DNA from: Calophaca sinica
Lineage: Eukaryota > Streptophyta > Magnoliopsida > Fabales > Fabaceae
DNA: 64,000 nucleotides
Assembly (NCBI GenBank): GCA_037113605.1
Contig: CM073734.1
Coordinates: 48,289,985-48,353,984 of the forward strand
Direction: 5' to 3'
The translations under genes and the position numbers were made by a program. Positions 32,655-45,947 of this stretch are shown here, piece after piece. The notes under the pieces were generated by a model, which worked only from the letters and a program-made list of their open reading frames with translations, did not search any database and was not told the origin of the DNA. Every line of letters begins with the position of its first letter. Within the stretch, counting starts at the first letter, position 1.

Positions 32655-35600
32655 CTTTTGTAACACCCCGTTTCCAGAGCGCTACTGTGCAACCAAATCT
32701 AATACTGAAAACATTTGATGCTTTTATGCTTTCAGTTAAATAATACTCTTATGTATTTTTGCAATGAAAAATAGGAGTAAAATTATTTTTATCTTTTTCT
32801 TCCCTTTGAACCCCTTTTCAAAAATAAGACATAAAGAGTACTACAATTTTCAAAATAATGCAAAATCAGTCTTTTGCAAATATCAGAGTATAACGCATCA
32901 CAATCAATACTTCACAAAACATAAAACATAACATAATCATTTCGCACTGAGGCGAGGTTTTTTGAATAGAGTAATTACAAAACAACAAAGACAAAACCCT
33001 AAGTTAAGCTGGCCAACAACTATAACTCTTACTGAGAAACAGTTCAGCAAGATTAACACATGAAGCACTTAGAGGAATCTTTCTCCACTGGCTCAATCTT
33101 CAACGCTCTTGGAAAGACAAAACTGCAGCCGCTATAGAACTCCATCTGGAAGTAACATTCATAAGAATGCCCAATCCGACAACAGTGCAAGAGTAAATTC
33201 TTTATCGACGAGTTTATCATAGGTTATGTCGCATGCAAATAATATACATATATAATACAACAACATGCCTTTATATACATATACACACTTAATAGACCGC
33301 ACGCATTATCATGGCATATCAAGCATTGCATGTGAGCAAACAATCAACCAACAGATTAACAATCAAGTCACCACAATATCAAACAACTGTATGTGAGCAG
33401 ATAATTCTATCAGTAGATCAACGATCAAGTCATAACATAGCAAATTCATCAACAACTCGTCACATGTCAATATGTGGTTAGCCATGCATGCCAATGTATT
33501 ATGAACAAGTTTGTGTATACACCTGCAGCCTTAATAGGTTAGCAATAGACGAGGAATTTTCCCAACATCCGAACAATATAGCCACACATTAGGCAATGCA
33601 GTGACAACTCATCTTTTGAAGTCTTTAAGACAAATCAAATGCTTCGAGTGAAATGACAACTCGTCTTTTGAAGTCTTTAAGACAAATCAAACGCTCCGAG
33701 TGTCGATGCTCAATGGTCAGTATGCATCCAAACAAATTCTTCAATATGGCATGCTCACCGTAGGGAGTACCCGAGTAATGTTTTAATTAATCAATACGGA
33801 TCGACAATTAACTATGTTTCACATTCAAAAGGGTGGAGGGAACTCAAAATTTGAGCACCACAATGAGCATCCCATACTACTCAAGTAATGCTCGGGTACT
33901 CTTCATCACGCAGTAAACTGAGATAATAAGAAATACCCCTTAGAGTTCAAACACAAGACACTAGGTCCAGGTGTTCAACTGCGGAACGCTAATCTCAATC
34001 TTTGATTAAAATTCTAGGCACGTATGTGGAAAACTTGGCTCAATTTTTAGGTTGAGATATTAGGCACGCCATACGGAACACTAGGTCCAATCCTTAATCA
34101 AGAAAATGCACATGCAAGCAGGACATTAAGTCCCAGCACAGGACACATGGCCCATATGCTCAATAGGAACACTAGGTTCCCTATATTTTAATCTTTTGAA
34201 ATCTCGATATCAGTTCCTGTATCACTCCTATTTATCTAAAAATACTTTTTAGCTCTAGGTCGTTTAAACACTAGTTGTGCTAAATAATATGCTAGGATAA
34301 TTCCTAAACACATTACTTAACTCAACTGTTTTCAAAATTTACAATGCTTTCTTTTCAAAAGAACCTCTTAAACAACTTCTAACCCTCTGATCCATAAAGT
34401 GTGTTTGTACGCCGACTTATTTTAGAAAGATACCTTTAGTTTACCATGAAAACATTTCTCGGTTCATAGAATCGCATCAGACTCACTGTTTAAGTCGTCA
34501 AACCAATAACAGTGGATCAATGCATTATTAATTAATCTATTGTCATCAACAATATCTTGCATATCCCAATCAATATCAAGTTCCCATTAAATCCAACATG
34601 ATTCAAGGAAAAACAACATAAATAATAATGCCACGTAGGGCCAAAAACGTGCTACAACATTTCAGACAGCATATAACATTTCAGTATGCTATAACATGTT
34701 ACAGCATTCCAGACAGCATATAGTAATACTACAAGTACTACCACACAATCAATCAATGAAGCCAAACAACACACAAGGCGAAAAGCCCAAACTCATTATG
34801 TAAGAATTTCCCTTACCATGGGCGCTTTAACAATCCAAGCGAGGTAATTCCAAACAATCGTCAAGTCGTTCCTTGCATGAACCTTAACAATGCAAGTTTT
34901 AATCAATTAGAACTAAAAACTTAATCTAATGCCCCTAGGGCAGCCACAGTTTTAGGGTTCCCTAAACCTAAGAATTACTCAACTTAATCCCTAATAGGTT
35001 CTATCTAGCCATATGCCATGACACATATTCAAATCATGTAAGTATTGAAAATTTTACAAAAGCGACACACTTAGAAAAATAGCTAAACCAAACTTTACCA
35101 ATTGGAATAGTGTCTTACCACTTTCAATATTTTTTCCCAACTTTGAACCACTTTTCAAAGCACTAAAACATGTCACAAAAATTTGGAACAATTTCATTAT
35201 TGTTTTGAAACAATTCTCAAGACATAACACAATTCTTTTTCCAAAAATTAAACATCTATGAAAGATTTTGCAAAATCAAATTACTAATCACTTCCTAGAA
35301 CATATTTTAGGCCTAAAACAATTTTAAAATCATGTTCTAAGACACCATGAAGGCCACGGTCTTGATGTCCCAAAAACAACTTCAAAATTTCAAACTTCTA
35401 ACATCAAAATCTTACAACTTTGTTACACATAATTTCTTTTACCATAAACCAATTTCCAAGTCACTTTGATACATTTTAAACAAAATAAAACATCATCTAA
35501 ACACATATATATGCCACTGTTTTCAGCCCAAAAAATTTACCAAATTAATTTCACAAAAACTTGCTTAACATGCATACATGACTAGATTTAAGTATACTAA

Positions 35601-35946
35601 ACCAAAACCCTCAAAGATCTAACTCAAATTCAACAAAATCAAGCCAAAAATGAACTCTCACCTAGCCCCTAAGGTTCGGCCTGTTCAAAATCTTAGGGAT
35701 TTCAGAATTTTAAATTCATCAAACAAGCATAATCTTGAAGGAAAATGGTGAATCTAAAGGTTAATCAAACTAATCTAACAAGTTTCAAGACTTTCTAAGC
35801 AAAATCAACTCTTAAATTAACCAAACCCATTCATGGAACTTAAGAGAGGAAAAGGAATGGATATGGAGCTTATAAATCAAGATGATGATGGTAAATCATG
35901 AAGGATGAAGAAAGGATTAAGTTTACAAGCTTAATCTAAAAGTTTC

Positions 35947-38584
35947 TGTAACGACCCGTTTCCGGACCGCTACCGAGCTCAATATACCGAGCTCGAGTTA
36001 CCGAGCTCAACACACCAAGCTCAACATAAACCTATATGAGATGTGTTTTTAAAAACAAAACTCTTGTGCCTTTTAAAAATACGATATATTTTTTTTTTAT
36101 AAAACCAACTCGTGCACATCAGAGTAATTACAGCTTTTCGAAACATGGTGCAACTAAGACACAAGACTTAAATTCAAATAAAACATACATGCATAACATA
36201 CACATATATATATCACTCGAAATAATAATGTATACAAATACAGAGTAGCAAATGTGTAAAGAAAATACACCTAAGGTACGACAACTTCAAAAGAGCCATC
36301 ATACCCTGGGGGTACTTCCGGCAGACTCCCACGCAGGGGGCTGCTCCAAAAGTAAGACCACCAGTCTACCCTGTAGCAATAAAATAACACTGCCCAAACT
36401 GGTCACGACCTCGAACACAAAAGAAAAACAAGTACAGTACTCAGAAAAATAAACATCCAACAAATCAACAATCACGACAGATAGAGGTCGTCACTCGGGT
36501 CCTCGTCGAGATCCTCCTCGGCATCGTCTACTGTCGAGTTACCTGCGCCCTCGACATCGCCTGGGTAACCGTCATGGATTGAAGGCACCACGGGAAAGGG
36601 TCAACTTCTCAACAAGTTAAGATAAGCTCGACATAAAAATATAAGCAAACAGCAAAGTATAACATTCACCGACGTGACTCGACCATCTCACTCTAACTCG
36701 ACACAACTCACAAATCCATTTTCTCTCGACTCGACAATTTTCCGGAATGCACACGCCGTACCGTATGTCGGAAAGTCCAGCCGAAGCCTTGGGATCCTCG
36801 CTCTCCCTAGGACAGTCAACTCAGTCCCGTGAGCGTGGCGGCGTCTAGTCAATCTCCCGTAAACAAAAGGGGACCTAGCACCCTCAGTTATCCGGGTCAC
36901 GGCTCAAAAACGTCATACGACTCACCTAGCTCGCTCACTCGATGAACAATTCGCCGCATACGATATTCAAAGAGTTAAACACAAGATATTCAACCGCATG
37001 TCAAATAAAAGAGCAAGCTCGACATGAAGAAACGCAATTCAACATGCAAACACAATTCACGACATATATTCAATCACATATTAAATACATGCAAAAACTC
37101 AATCATATCACAACATTTCATCTCGACACAAATCAGTAAATCCATACACAATAACATAACCACATAGAATGTGAAATGCCCTTATTTAAGGACTTATAAA
37201 ATAAAGCCTTAGAGATATCTAGAAGTTGCCCTTACCGAACTCCAAGTTAATGCTGCACGACAATGACCTCGACACAGCTGTCTTCTAAGAGCTCGACAAC
37301 GACTTCTCTTACTCGATCTCGACACGGCTGTCTTCAACGAACTCGACAACGACTTCGATACGTACGCTTCTCGATCGACCTCGACACGCATACCCTCGAT
37401 CCGATTCTGCCTTAGCGTCCTTGGATTCGCTTTCCGTACACCTCGATTCGAAATCACTGCGATCTCGAATCGGACTTCCTAAAACAAACATAACTCGGAT
37501 CGATCTATGGTTCTAATACATCTAACTCTCTCTTCCCAAACTCAACCACAACCCGTAAAAATATAAAACTCAAGAACTGGAATATATTTTTCCTCTAACA
37601 CTAAGTTAGGATTTCGATCAAAATTTCATGAAAAGTTATCGATGCTTCAATGTAAAGATCGACAACAACAATAACCGTAACAACGAATGAAAAACAAGAA
37701 AATCGAAACTAACCAAAATGGGGTTTTTACGGCACCGATTGCAAAAAATCAGAGAAAGAAATTTTGTTTTACAAGCCCAATTAATCGGTTAAAAAGATAA
37801 GTAATATTATGAAGAAGAAAACCCATCAATTTGACATGATTTGGAAGCATAAAACTGGTTAAAAATGGAAGAAGAATTAGCGCTAAACAGTATCACAGAT
37901 GAAAGAAATCTGTTCTTCATACCTCAACGGTGATGGTCGATCAGACGAGATATGGGTCGAGAAGTTGATGATGAACAGATTGATGAAGAAATCTTGTGCA
38001 GAATCTCGCTGGAACTCACGGTTTCGTCGATGAAGATTTTGAAGAAAACAACGAAACACAGAGCAGAAGGAAGGAAGAAGAAAGAAGAAAAGAGAAATGA
38101 GTGAAACGGCCGTGGTATACACCGGCGAGATAGGGTATAAACGTAACTCCACCTATAAGATGCCAATCCCATCAATCATCTACCCGTTAACTCGCTCCTC
38201 TCATGATTACCTCTACTCGCTTGGTCAACGACAAGCCGACAATGTAATAATTACAAACAATAAAATAATAACTTGAGTAACGTTCGAAATAATACGAGGT
38301 ATCATCTCGACACGATGTCGACAAGAGTACTCGTGCAAACGCATAAGGTTCTAACACGAGTTCGTGAACGCGGTCTCTCACCGACTTGCGTCCTCATCAT
38401 TTCGATGCAGCGACTTCATCATCTCGACACGCGAACTCCTCATTTCGGCCAGCCTAGTGCACGTGGTCTCATCACCGACAAAAGATCTCGCAAACGATCT
38501 AGTCACGGGATCTCGACACAAGGTCTTGGTCGAGGTGTCGATTCGTCGTCCTATACGATGTCGATCTCGCCCTCAGGTGTTACA
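35947..38584 (-). repeat. 3' LTR of the Tekay chromovirus
   Basis: 2638 bp, adjoining the polypurine tract at 38585-38595. It opens on the plus strand with TGTAACGACCCGTTTCCGG and repeats of taccgagctc. The ORFs in it on both strands (36036-38381) have no known domain, and several recur in the other LTR. Confidence 0.92.
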
Positions 38585-38595
38585 ATCTCTCCCTC
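38585..38595 (-). other. Polypurine tract of the Tekay chromovirus
   Basis: The plus strand reads atctctccctc, so the element strand reads gagggagagat, right before the 3' LTR start. Confidence 0.8.
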
Positions 38596-38650
38596 TAAAA
38601 AAAAAATTTCGTCCTCGAAATTGCAAATAAGATTCTTACCTCGGAAAAGT

Positions 38651-41600
38651 TCAGTCTTGAATCTTCATCTTCTCCTCCAGCTCCCAAGTCGCATCTCCCG
38701 CCTTCGATCCCACACAACTTTGACAAGTTGGATCTCTTTGTTCCGCGAATCGCTTGGCTTTCCGATCAACGATCCTTGCTGGTGACGCTTCAAAAGATAG
38801 GTCGTCCTTCAGTTGAATCACATCCGGTTCGATGACATGAGAAGGGTCGGAAACATACTTCCGCAATTGTGAGACGTGAAAGACGTCGTGGATGTTCGAC
38901 AAAAATGGTGGCAATGCAATCTGATATGCCACTGGACCAATACGACGAAGAATCTGGTAAGGTCCAATGAATTTAGGGGTAAGTTTCTTGGATTTGATCG
39001 CTCGACCAACTCCAGTAGTGGGGGTGACTCTAAGAAATACATGTTCTCCTTCCTCGAACTCGAGTGGTCGACGTCGTTGGTCTGCATAACTCTTCTGTCG
39101 ACTTTGAGATGTTCGCATCCGATCTCTGATCAAACGGATCTTCTCGGTAGTCTGTTTGGATCATATCCGGTCCTACGATAGTTATTCGCCGTCCTGGTAC
39201 CAACAAAGAGGCGTCTGACATTTCCGTCCATACAGCGCTTCAAAAGGTGCCATCCCAATACTCGCATGGAAACTGTTGTTGTATGTGAACTCCACCAATG
39301 GTAAGACGTCGTCCCAACTTCCTCGGTGATCTAACGTACAAGCTCGCAACAAATCTTCAAGCGATTGGATCGTTCTCTCAGTCTGACCATCAGTCTGTGG
39401 ATGATATGCCGAGCTAAGCCTGAGCTCGGTTCCCATCGCTCCTTGCAATTCCCTCCAAAAATGAGACGTGAACTTCGGATCTCGGTCCGACACGATCGAA
39501 GAGGGTATTCCATGAAGTCGTACTATCTCCGCGATGTAGATCTCGGTCAGCTTTTCCACGTTGTATGTCGACCTCACCGCAAGAATGAGCGATTTGGTCA
39601 ATCGGTCAACGATCACCCAACTCCAATCATTCCTCTTCTGCGTCTTCGGCAAACCTACAAAGAAGTCCATGGAAATACTGTCCCATTTCCATCTTTGATG
39701 CGTCAGCGATTGTAGCATTCCTGCAGTCGTTGGTGCTCCACCTTCGCTTCGACACGCCAAACATGAAGCTACGTGCTCGGCCACTTGCTTCTTCATTCCA
39801 CCACCAAAAATGCTTCTTCAAGTCTTGATACATCTTCGTAACTCTGGATGAATACTAAAGTTGCTCTTATGCGCTTCGTCGAGAATCAACTTCCTCGGCT
39901 CGGATACGTTAGGCACGCATACTCGGCCATTGCATCTCAAGATGTCGTCGCTCCGACCAAATTCGCCGCCTTCCCTTGCGCTTATCAATCGAATCTTCTC
40001 TTGCGAAGCTCGTCACGAACTTGTTGGTCTCGGATCTCGCCCAACAATCTGCTAGAAATGGTAAGCATACCAAATCTCGCCTTCCCTGGTGAAACTTCGA
40101 CACTCAACTTCAAATCTCGGAACTTCTCGAGCATCTCCAACTCCTTGATCATCATTACCGAGGTTAAAACGCTCTTCCTGCTCAACGCATCTGCTACTAC
40201 GTTAGCCTTACCGGGATGGTATTCCAACGTAAAGTCGTAGTCCTTGAGAAATTCTGTCCATCTACGTTGACGCATGTTGAGCTCCTTCTGGTCGAACAGG
40301 TACTTCAAGCTCTTGTGATCGCTGAAAACAGTAAGAGTGCTCCCATAAAGGTAGTGCCTCCATATCTTCAGCGCAAAAACTACTGCTGCTAGCTCCAAGT
40401 CGTGAGTAGGATAGTTCCTCTCGTGAATCTTGAGCTGTCTTGAAGCATACGCGACCACCTTCCGATGTTGCATCAGTACGCATCCCAATCCCTGGTGTGA
40501 CGCATCACAATACACCTCGAAAGGCTCTTCGGGTTGAGGCAAAATCAGCACAGGCGCTGTCGTCAAAAGCTCCTTCAGTCGTTGAAAACTGGCTTCGCAC
40601 TCCTCGGTCCAAGCAAAAGGTTGATTCTTCCTCGTCAGTCGTGTAAGAGGCGCGACAATCTTCGAGAATCCTTCAATGAATCTTCGGTAATAGCCTGCTA
40701 AGCCGACAAAACTCCTGATCTCGGTAACCGTCTTCGGCTGTTCCCATGCTATCACCGCCTCAATCTTAGTTGGATCCACAGCTATCCCTTCTCTGGAAAT
40801 CACGTGACCAAGAAAATTCACCTCTTCAAGCCAAAATTCACACTTCGACAGATTGGCATAGAGTTGCTTATCTCGTAATATCTGTAGTACTCGACATAGG
40901 TGTTCTGCGTGCTCTTCTCGGTTCCTCGAGTAAATCAATATGTCGTCGATGAACACTACAACGAACTGATCCAAAAACGAATGGAAAATCCTGTTCATGT
41001 AGTCCATAAACACAGCTGGCGCATTCGTCACTCCAAACGGCATCACCAAGTACTCGTAGTGACCGTATCTAGTCCTGGAAGTCGCTTTGGCAACATCTTC
41101 CTCCTTCACGCGAATCGATGGTAGCCCGACTTCAAGTCTATCTTGGAAAGATCGCCGCTCCACGAAGTTGGTCCATCAAGTCGCCAATACGCGGGTAACG
41201 GATAACGGTTCTTCACGGTAACCTTGTTGAGTTCGCGATAGTCCACGCACGACCTTGATCGTCCATCCTTCTTCTTAACTAACAACACCGAGCTCCCCAC
41301 GGTGACACGCTCGGTCGTATGAATTGCTTCGACTCCAAGTGTTCGATCCGGGACTTCAACTCTTTCATCTCGGCAGAGACATCCCGCACGGCGCTTTGGA
41401 AATCGGTCCTGTTCACGGAATCAGTCGATGGAGAACTCGACCTCTCGTCTTGGTGGTAACCCTGGCACGCCTTGAAAACGTCCTCAAAATCACACACCAC
41501 CGAACATTCTTCACGCCGATCTGGCCGAAAACTTCCGAACTAGCCAGATACATGTATTCCCTAGTTCCTTCTTTCAAAGAAACTCCAATACGTTCGGCGT

Positions 41601-41990
41601 AAAGATAATTGAGACTCCAAGGTCCGGAAAAATTACGCTTTACTGGCACACCAAAAGGACATGGTGGTGTGACAACCAATCCATCCCGAGGATAACATCT
41701 AAGCCCTTAAGAGGCAAACAAACCAAATTGACCACAAACTTTCTACTCAATAATCACTACACAATTAAGACATGCAGTGTTTGTGACTAAGGTTTTAGCA
41801 ACCGGGTTGTAACTACTAATTTAAACGGTAAAGCGATCCACAAATAAGCTCAAATGGTTCACACAATCGTAAGAAATGAAGGAATGGGTTGCACCCGAAT
41901 CAAAAAGAACGGATAAGGATTTACCCTCGATCTCACATTCACCTTGGATAAGATCATCACTCGACCGCTTCCTCGCCACTCATGCGTAAA
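38651..41990 (-). pseudogene. pol: Tekay chromovirus pol: protease, RT, RNase H, integrase, chromodomain-like end
   Basis: In minus-strand order: protease with DSGATHSF (about 41879-41901) and LDVILGMDWL near 41690; RT with SKIDLKSGYH near 41120, GHYEYLVMPFGVTNAPAVF and the catalytic VFIDDILIYS near 40945; RNase H with YCDASHQGLGCVLMQ near 40500, HDLELAAVVFALKIWRHYL and YHPGKANVVADALSRK. Integrase follows (39182-39796) with SISMDFFVGLPKTQ, VSDRDPKFTSHFWRELQ and SAYHPQTDGQTERT, giving the D, D, E residues. The end (38651-39133) has VFHVSQLRKYVSDPSHVIE and GDATWELEEKM, the chromodomain-type tail that steers insertion to heterochromatin. Frameshifts occur near 41110, 39800, 39150 and 38740. Not functional as read. 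Confidence 0.92.
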
Positions 41991-41999
41991 ACTCGCCTT

Positions 42000-43064
42000 T
42001 AGCCACTTGACGCTTCCCTTTGGCCTTTGCCGCAAGCATCGCTTGCTCACCTTTAGGTGTAGGACAATCCTTAGCAAAATGCCCTGGCTTCTTGCAGCTT
42101 GAAACACACCCTCCTTCTCGAGTACGATTACTCGCGTAATGTCCCGCTTTCCACATCGGTAGCAAATCACCTCGACACCGGGTCCGACCTCCACTCCTCG
42201 GTACTTGGGTCATCGGACGACATCGCCCCTCGTTGTCGCTCCCTAAGGCCTGGCCGTAAGGTCTCTTCGGTGGTTTCCCTTTCGTGCAAATCTCGCCCCG
42301 CACTCTGGGGTCTCACCGGTCCGCCACAACAGCCTTCTTCTTGTGGCTCCTCACTCCTTCTACCTCGACACATCGATCAATCACTCTTCGAGATTTCGAT
42401 CCTCAACGACACTATCGACTTCGAATGTCGAATCTCAATCCTCGCTGAAATCTCTCACTTAACCATCTCTCGTCAACTCGGTCACGGAATGGACTAAAAT
42501 ACCTCGCCAACGATTCGAATTTGGCGCATACTCGGACACCGCCGAGTTGCCTTGCCGCAGCTTGAAGAAATTCCTGCTCCTTCTCGGCTCGTGCAAAGAT
42601 GTCAGGAAGTACTTGTCCAAAACCTCTCACGAAAAAGCTCCCGTGTCATCTCGCGATGTTACGCTATAAACGCTTGCTTCACCTCTCCACCAATACTCTG
42701 CGTCTCCTAGCAATAAGTAGGTGGCATAGTCGACCTTCACGTTGTCCGGGCAATGAAGTGCCTCAAAGATCTTCTCGATCTCTTGCATCCAAAGATCAGC
42801 TTTATCCGGATTTGGCTCACCGTAGAACTTCGGTGGATCATGTTTCCTGAAGTCGGCCAATCCTCTTGCTTCAAAGATTACGCTCGCTTCGCTGCTCGCA
42901 AGTTCGCCGAGTTAACGCCGCCGTCTGTTGAGCCATCGCGTTAGCCTGTTGAGTTGCGGCACTGATTGTTGAGCCATGGCTGCCGCCATCTCGGCCATAG
43001 CTTGAATAGCTCGTTCCATGTCGACGTTCTCGGTTGCGGATGTCGTATTCCTACGAGGTGGCAT
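42000..43064 (-). pseudogene. gag: Tekay chromovirus gag, broken
   Basis: The probable start is the minus ATG at 43064 (MPPRRNTTSATENVD, Ala/Met/Gln-rich). A frameshift leads to the gag core ADFRKHDPPKFYGEPNPDKA near 42850, ATYLLLGDAEYWWRG, and KFESLARYFSPFRDRVDERW near 42500. Zinc-knuckle sequence lies at about 42070-42165 (CYRCGK, then CKKPGHFAKDCP), with its two halves in different frames. The core matches the retrotransposon gag of Del/Tekay elements. Several indels divide it. Confidence 0.88.
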
Positions 43065-43280
43065 TAGATTCCACAAAGTTCAAAACCCATCGAATCTCAC
43101 ACAAGGATGTGTTAAAACACACCGCTTCAATCAAGAAACAGCTCAAACAATTTCTCAAGCAATAAGTGCTTCACTTAATCAAACAAAGAATCAACACAAT
43201 ACAACTAGGTACCCAACACACAACCCGACACGTGACCAGTCAAATTCCTATGCACGGCTCGGTCGGAACCGAATCAAGCC

Positions 43281-43293
43281 TCGATACTAACAG
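43281..43293 (-). other. Degenerate primer-binding site of the Tekay chromovirus
   Basis: On the element strand the bases after the 5' LTR read ctgttagtatcgaggc. This resembles TTGGTATCAGAGC with changes, including CAGAG read as CGAGG. The site would pair poorly with tRNA-Met as written, and the change resembles other CAG/CG anomalies in this element. Confidence 0.5.
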
Positions 43294-45947
43294 TGTAACG
43301 ACCGCTTCGACCGCTACCGAAGCTCAATATACCGAGCTCGAGTTACCGAGCTCAACACACCAAGCTCAACATAAACCTATATGAGATGTGTTTTTAAAAA
43401 CAAAACTCTTGTGCCTTTTAAAAATACGATATATTTTTTTTTTATAAAACCAACTCGTGCACATCAGAGTAATTACAGCTTTTCGAAACATGGTGCAACT
43501 AAGACACAAGACTTAAATTCAAATAAAACATACATGCATAACATACACATATATATATCACTCGAAATAATAATGTATACAAATACAGAGTAGCAAATGT
43601 GTAAAGAAAATACACCTAAGGTACGACAACTTCAAAAGAGCCATCATACCCTGGGGGTACTTCCGGCAGACTCCCACGCAGGGGGCTGCTCCAAAAGTAA
43701 GACCACCGCCTACCTCAGTAGCAATAAAATAACATCGCCTAAACTGGTCACGACCTCGAACACAAAAGAAAACAAGTACTGATTACTCGAGAAAAATAAA
43801 CATCCAACAAATCAACAATCACGACAGATAGAGGTCGCCACTCGGGTCCTCGCCGAGATCCTCCTAAGATCGCTTCATCGCCGAGTTACTGCGCGCTCGA
43901 CATCGCCTGGGTAACCTTCATGGATTGAAGGCACCACGGAAAGGGTCAACTTCTCAACAAGTTAAGATAAGCTCGACATAAAAATATAAGCAAACAAAGA
44001 AAGTATAACATTCACCGACGTGACTCGACCATCTCACTCTAACTCGACACAACTCACAAATCCATTTTCTCTCGACTCGACAATTTTCCTAATGCACACG
44101 CTGCATCAGATGTCGGAAAGTCCAGCCAAGCCTTGGGATCCTCGCTCTCCCTAGGACAGTCAACTCAGGTCCCGTAGCGTGGCGACGTCTAGTCAATCTC
44201 CCGTAAACAAAAAGGGGACCTAGCACCCTCAGTTATCCGGGTCACGGCTCAAAAACGTCATACGACTCACCTAGCTCGCTCACTCGATGAACAATTCGCC
44301 GCATACGATATTCAAAGAGTTAAACACAAGATATTCAACCGCATGTCAAATAAAAGAGCAAGCTCGACATGAAGAAACGCAATTCAACATGCAAACACAA
44401 TTCACGACATATATTCAATCACATAATAAATACATGCAAAAACTCAATCATATCACAACATTTCATCTCGACACAAATCAGTAAATCCATACACAATAAC
44501 ATAACCACATAGAATGTGAAATGCCCTTATTTAAGGACTTATAAAATAAAGCCTTAGAGATATCTAGAAGTTGCCCTTACCGAACTCCAAGTTAATGCTG
44601 CACGACAATGACCTCGACACAGCTGTCTTCTAAGAGCTCGACAACGACTTCTCTTACTCGATCTCGACACGGCTGTCTTCAACGAACTCGACAACGACTT
44701 CGATACGTACGCTTCTCAGTCGACCTCGACACGCATACCTCGATCACTGGATTCTGCTGCTTCCGCGTCCTTGGATTCGCTTTCCCGTACACCTCGATTC
44801 GGAAATCACTCGATCTCGGGAATCAGACTTCCTAAAACAAACATAACTCAGATCGATCTATGGTTCTAATACATCTAACTCTCTCTTCCCCAAACTCAAC
44901 CACAACCCAGAAAAATATAAAACTCAAGAACTGTATTTTTCCTCTAACACTAAGTTAGGGATTTCGATCAAAATTTCATGAAAAGTTATCTGATGCTTCA
45001 ACAGAAAGATCGACAACAACAATAACCAGAACAACGAATGAAAAACAAGAAAATCGAAACTAACCAAAAATGGGGTTTTCTGGGCACTGCCGATTGCAGA
45101 AAATCAGAGAAAGAAATTTTGTTTTACAAGCCCAATTAATCGGTTAAAAAGATAAGTAATATTATGAAGAAGAAAACCCATCAATTTGACATGATTTGGA
45201 AGCATAAAACTGGTTAAAAATGGAAGAAGAATTAGCGCTAAACAGTATCACAGATGAAAGAAATCTGTTCTTCATACCTCAACGGTGATGGTCGATCAGA
45301 CGAGATATGGGTCGAGAAGTTGATGATGAACAAGATTGATGAAGAAATCTTGTGCAGAATCTCGCTGGAACTCACGGTTTCGTCGATGAAGATTTTGAAG
45401 AAAACAACGAAACACAGAGCAGAAGGAAGGAAGAAGAAAGAAGAAAAGAGAAATGAGTGAAACGGTCGTGGTATACAGCTGGCGAGATAGGGGTATAAAC
45501 GTAACTCCACCTATAAGATGCCAATCCCATCAATCATCTACCCGTTAACTCGTTCCTCTCATGATTACCCTCTACTCTGTCGGTCAACGACAAGCCGACA
45601 ATGTAATAATTACAAACAATAAAATAATAACGCTGAGTAACGTTCGAAATAATACGAGGTATCATCTCGACACGATGTCGACAAGAGTACTCGTGCAAAC
45701 GTACAAGGTTCTAACACGAGTTCGTGAACGCGGTCTCCTCAGCTCGACTTGCGTCCTCATCAGCTCGGTACGCGACTTCATCATCTCGACACGCGACCTC
45801 CTCAGCTCAGCAGCTAGTGCACGTGGTCTCATCAGCTCGACAAAAGATCTCGGCAAACGATCTAGTCACGGGATCTCGACACAAGGTCTTGGTCGAGGTC
45901 TCGATACGTCGTCCTATACGATGTCGATCTCGTCCTCAGGTGTTACA
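43294..45947 (-). repeat. 5' LTR of the Tekay chromovirus
   Basis: 2654 bp, closely matching 35947-38584. Differences come in small clusters of two or more bases (for example acccagaaaaat for acccgtaaaaat). Confidence 0.92.

Larger units (their letters stand above)
35947..45947 (-). mobile_element. Tekay-type chromovirus (Ty3-gypsy), near full length, minus strand
   Basis: LTRs lie at 35947-38584 and 43294-45947, both starting TGTAACGACC and ending GGTGTTACA on the plus strand. The flank gtttc at 35942-35946 and 45948-45952 is a clean 5-bp duplication in the older LTR. Gag, protease, RT, RNase H, integrase and chromodomain-like end are in gypsy order on the minus strand. The genes contain many small indels. 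The LTRs are long and alike, so the insertion is fairly recent. Confidence 0.93.

Noticed and set aside
36036..38381. Small ORFs in the Tekay LTRs (also 43381-45981)
   Set aside because: They recur in both LTR copies, have no domain and follow LTR repeat content.
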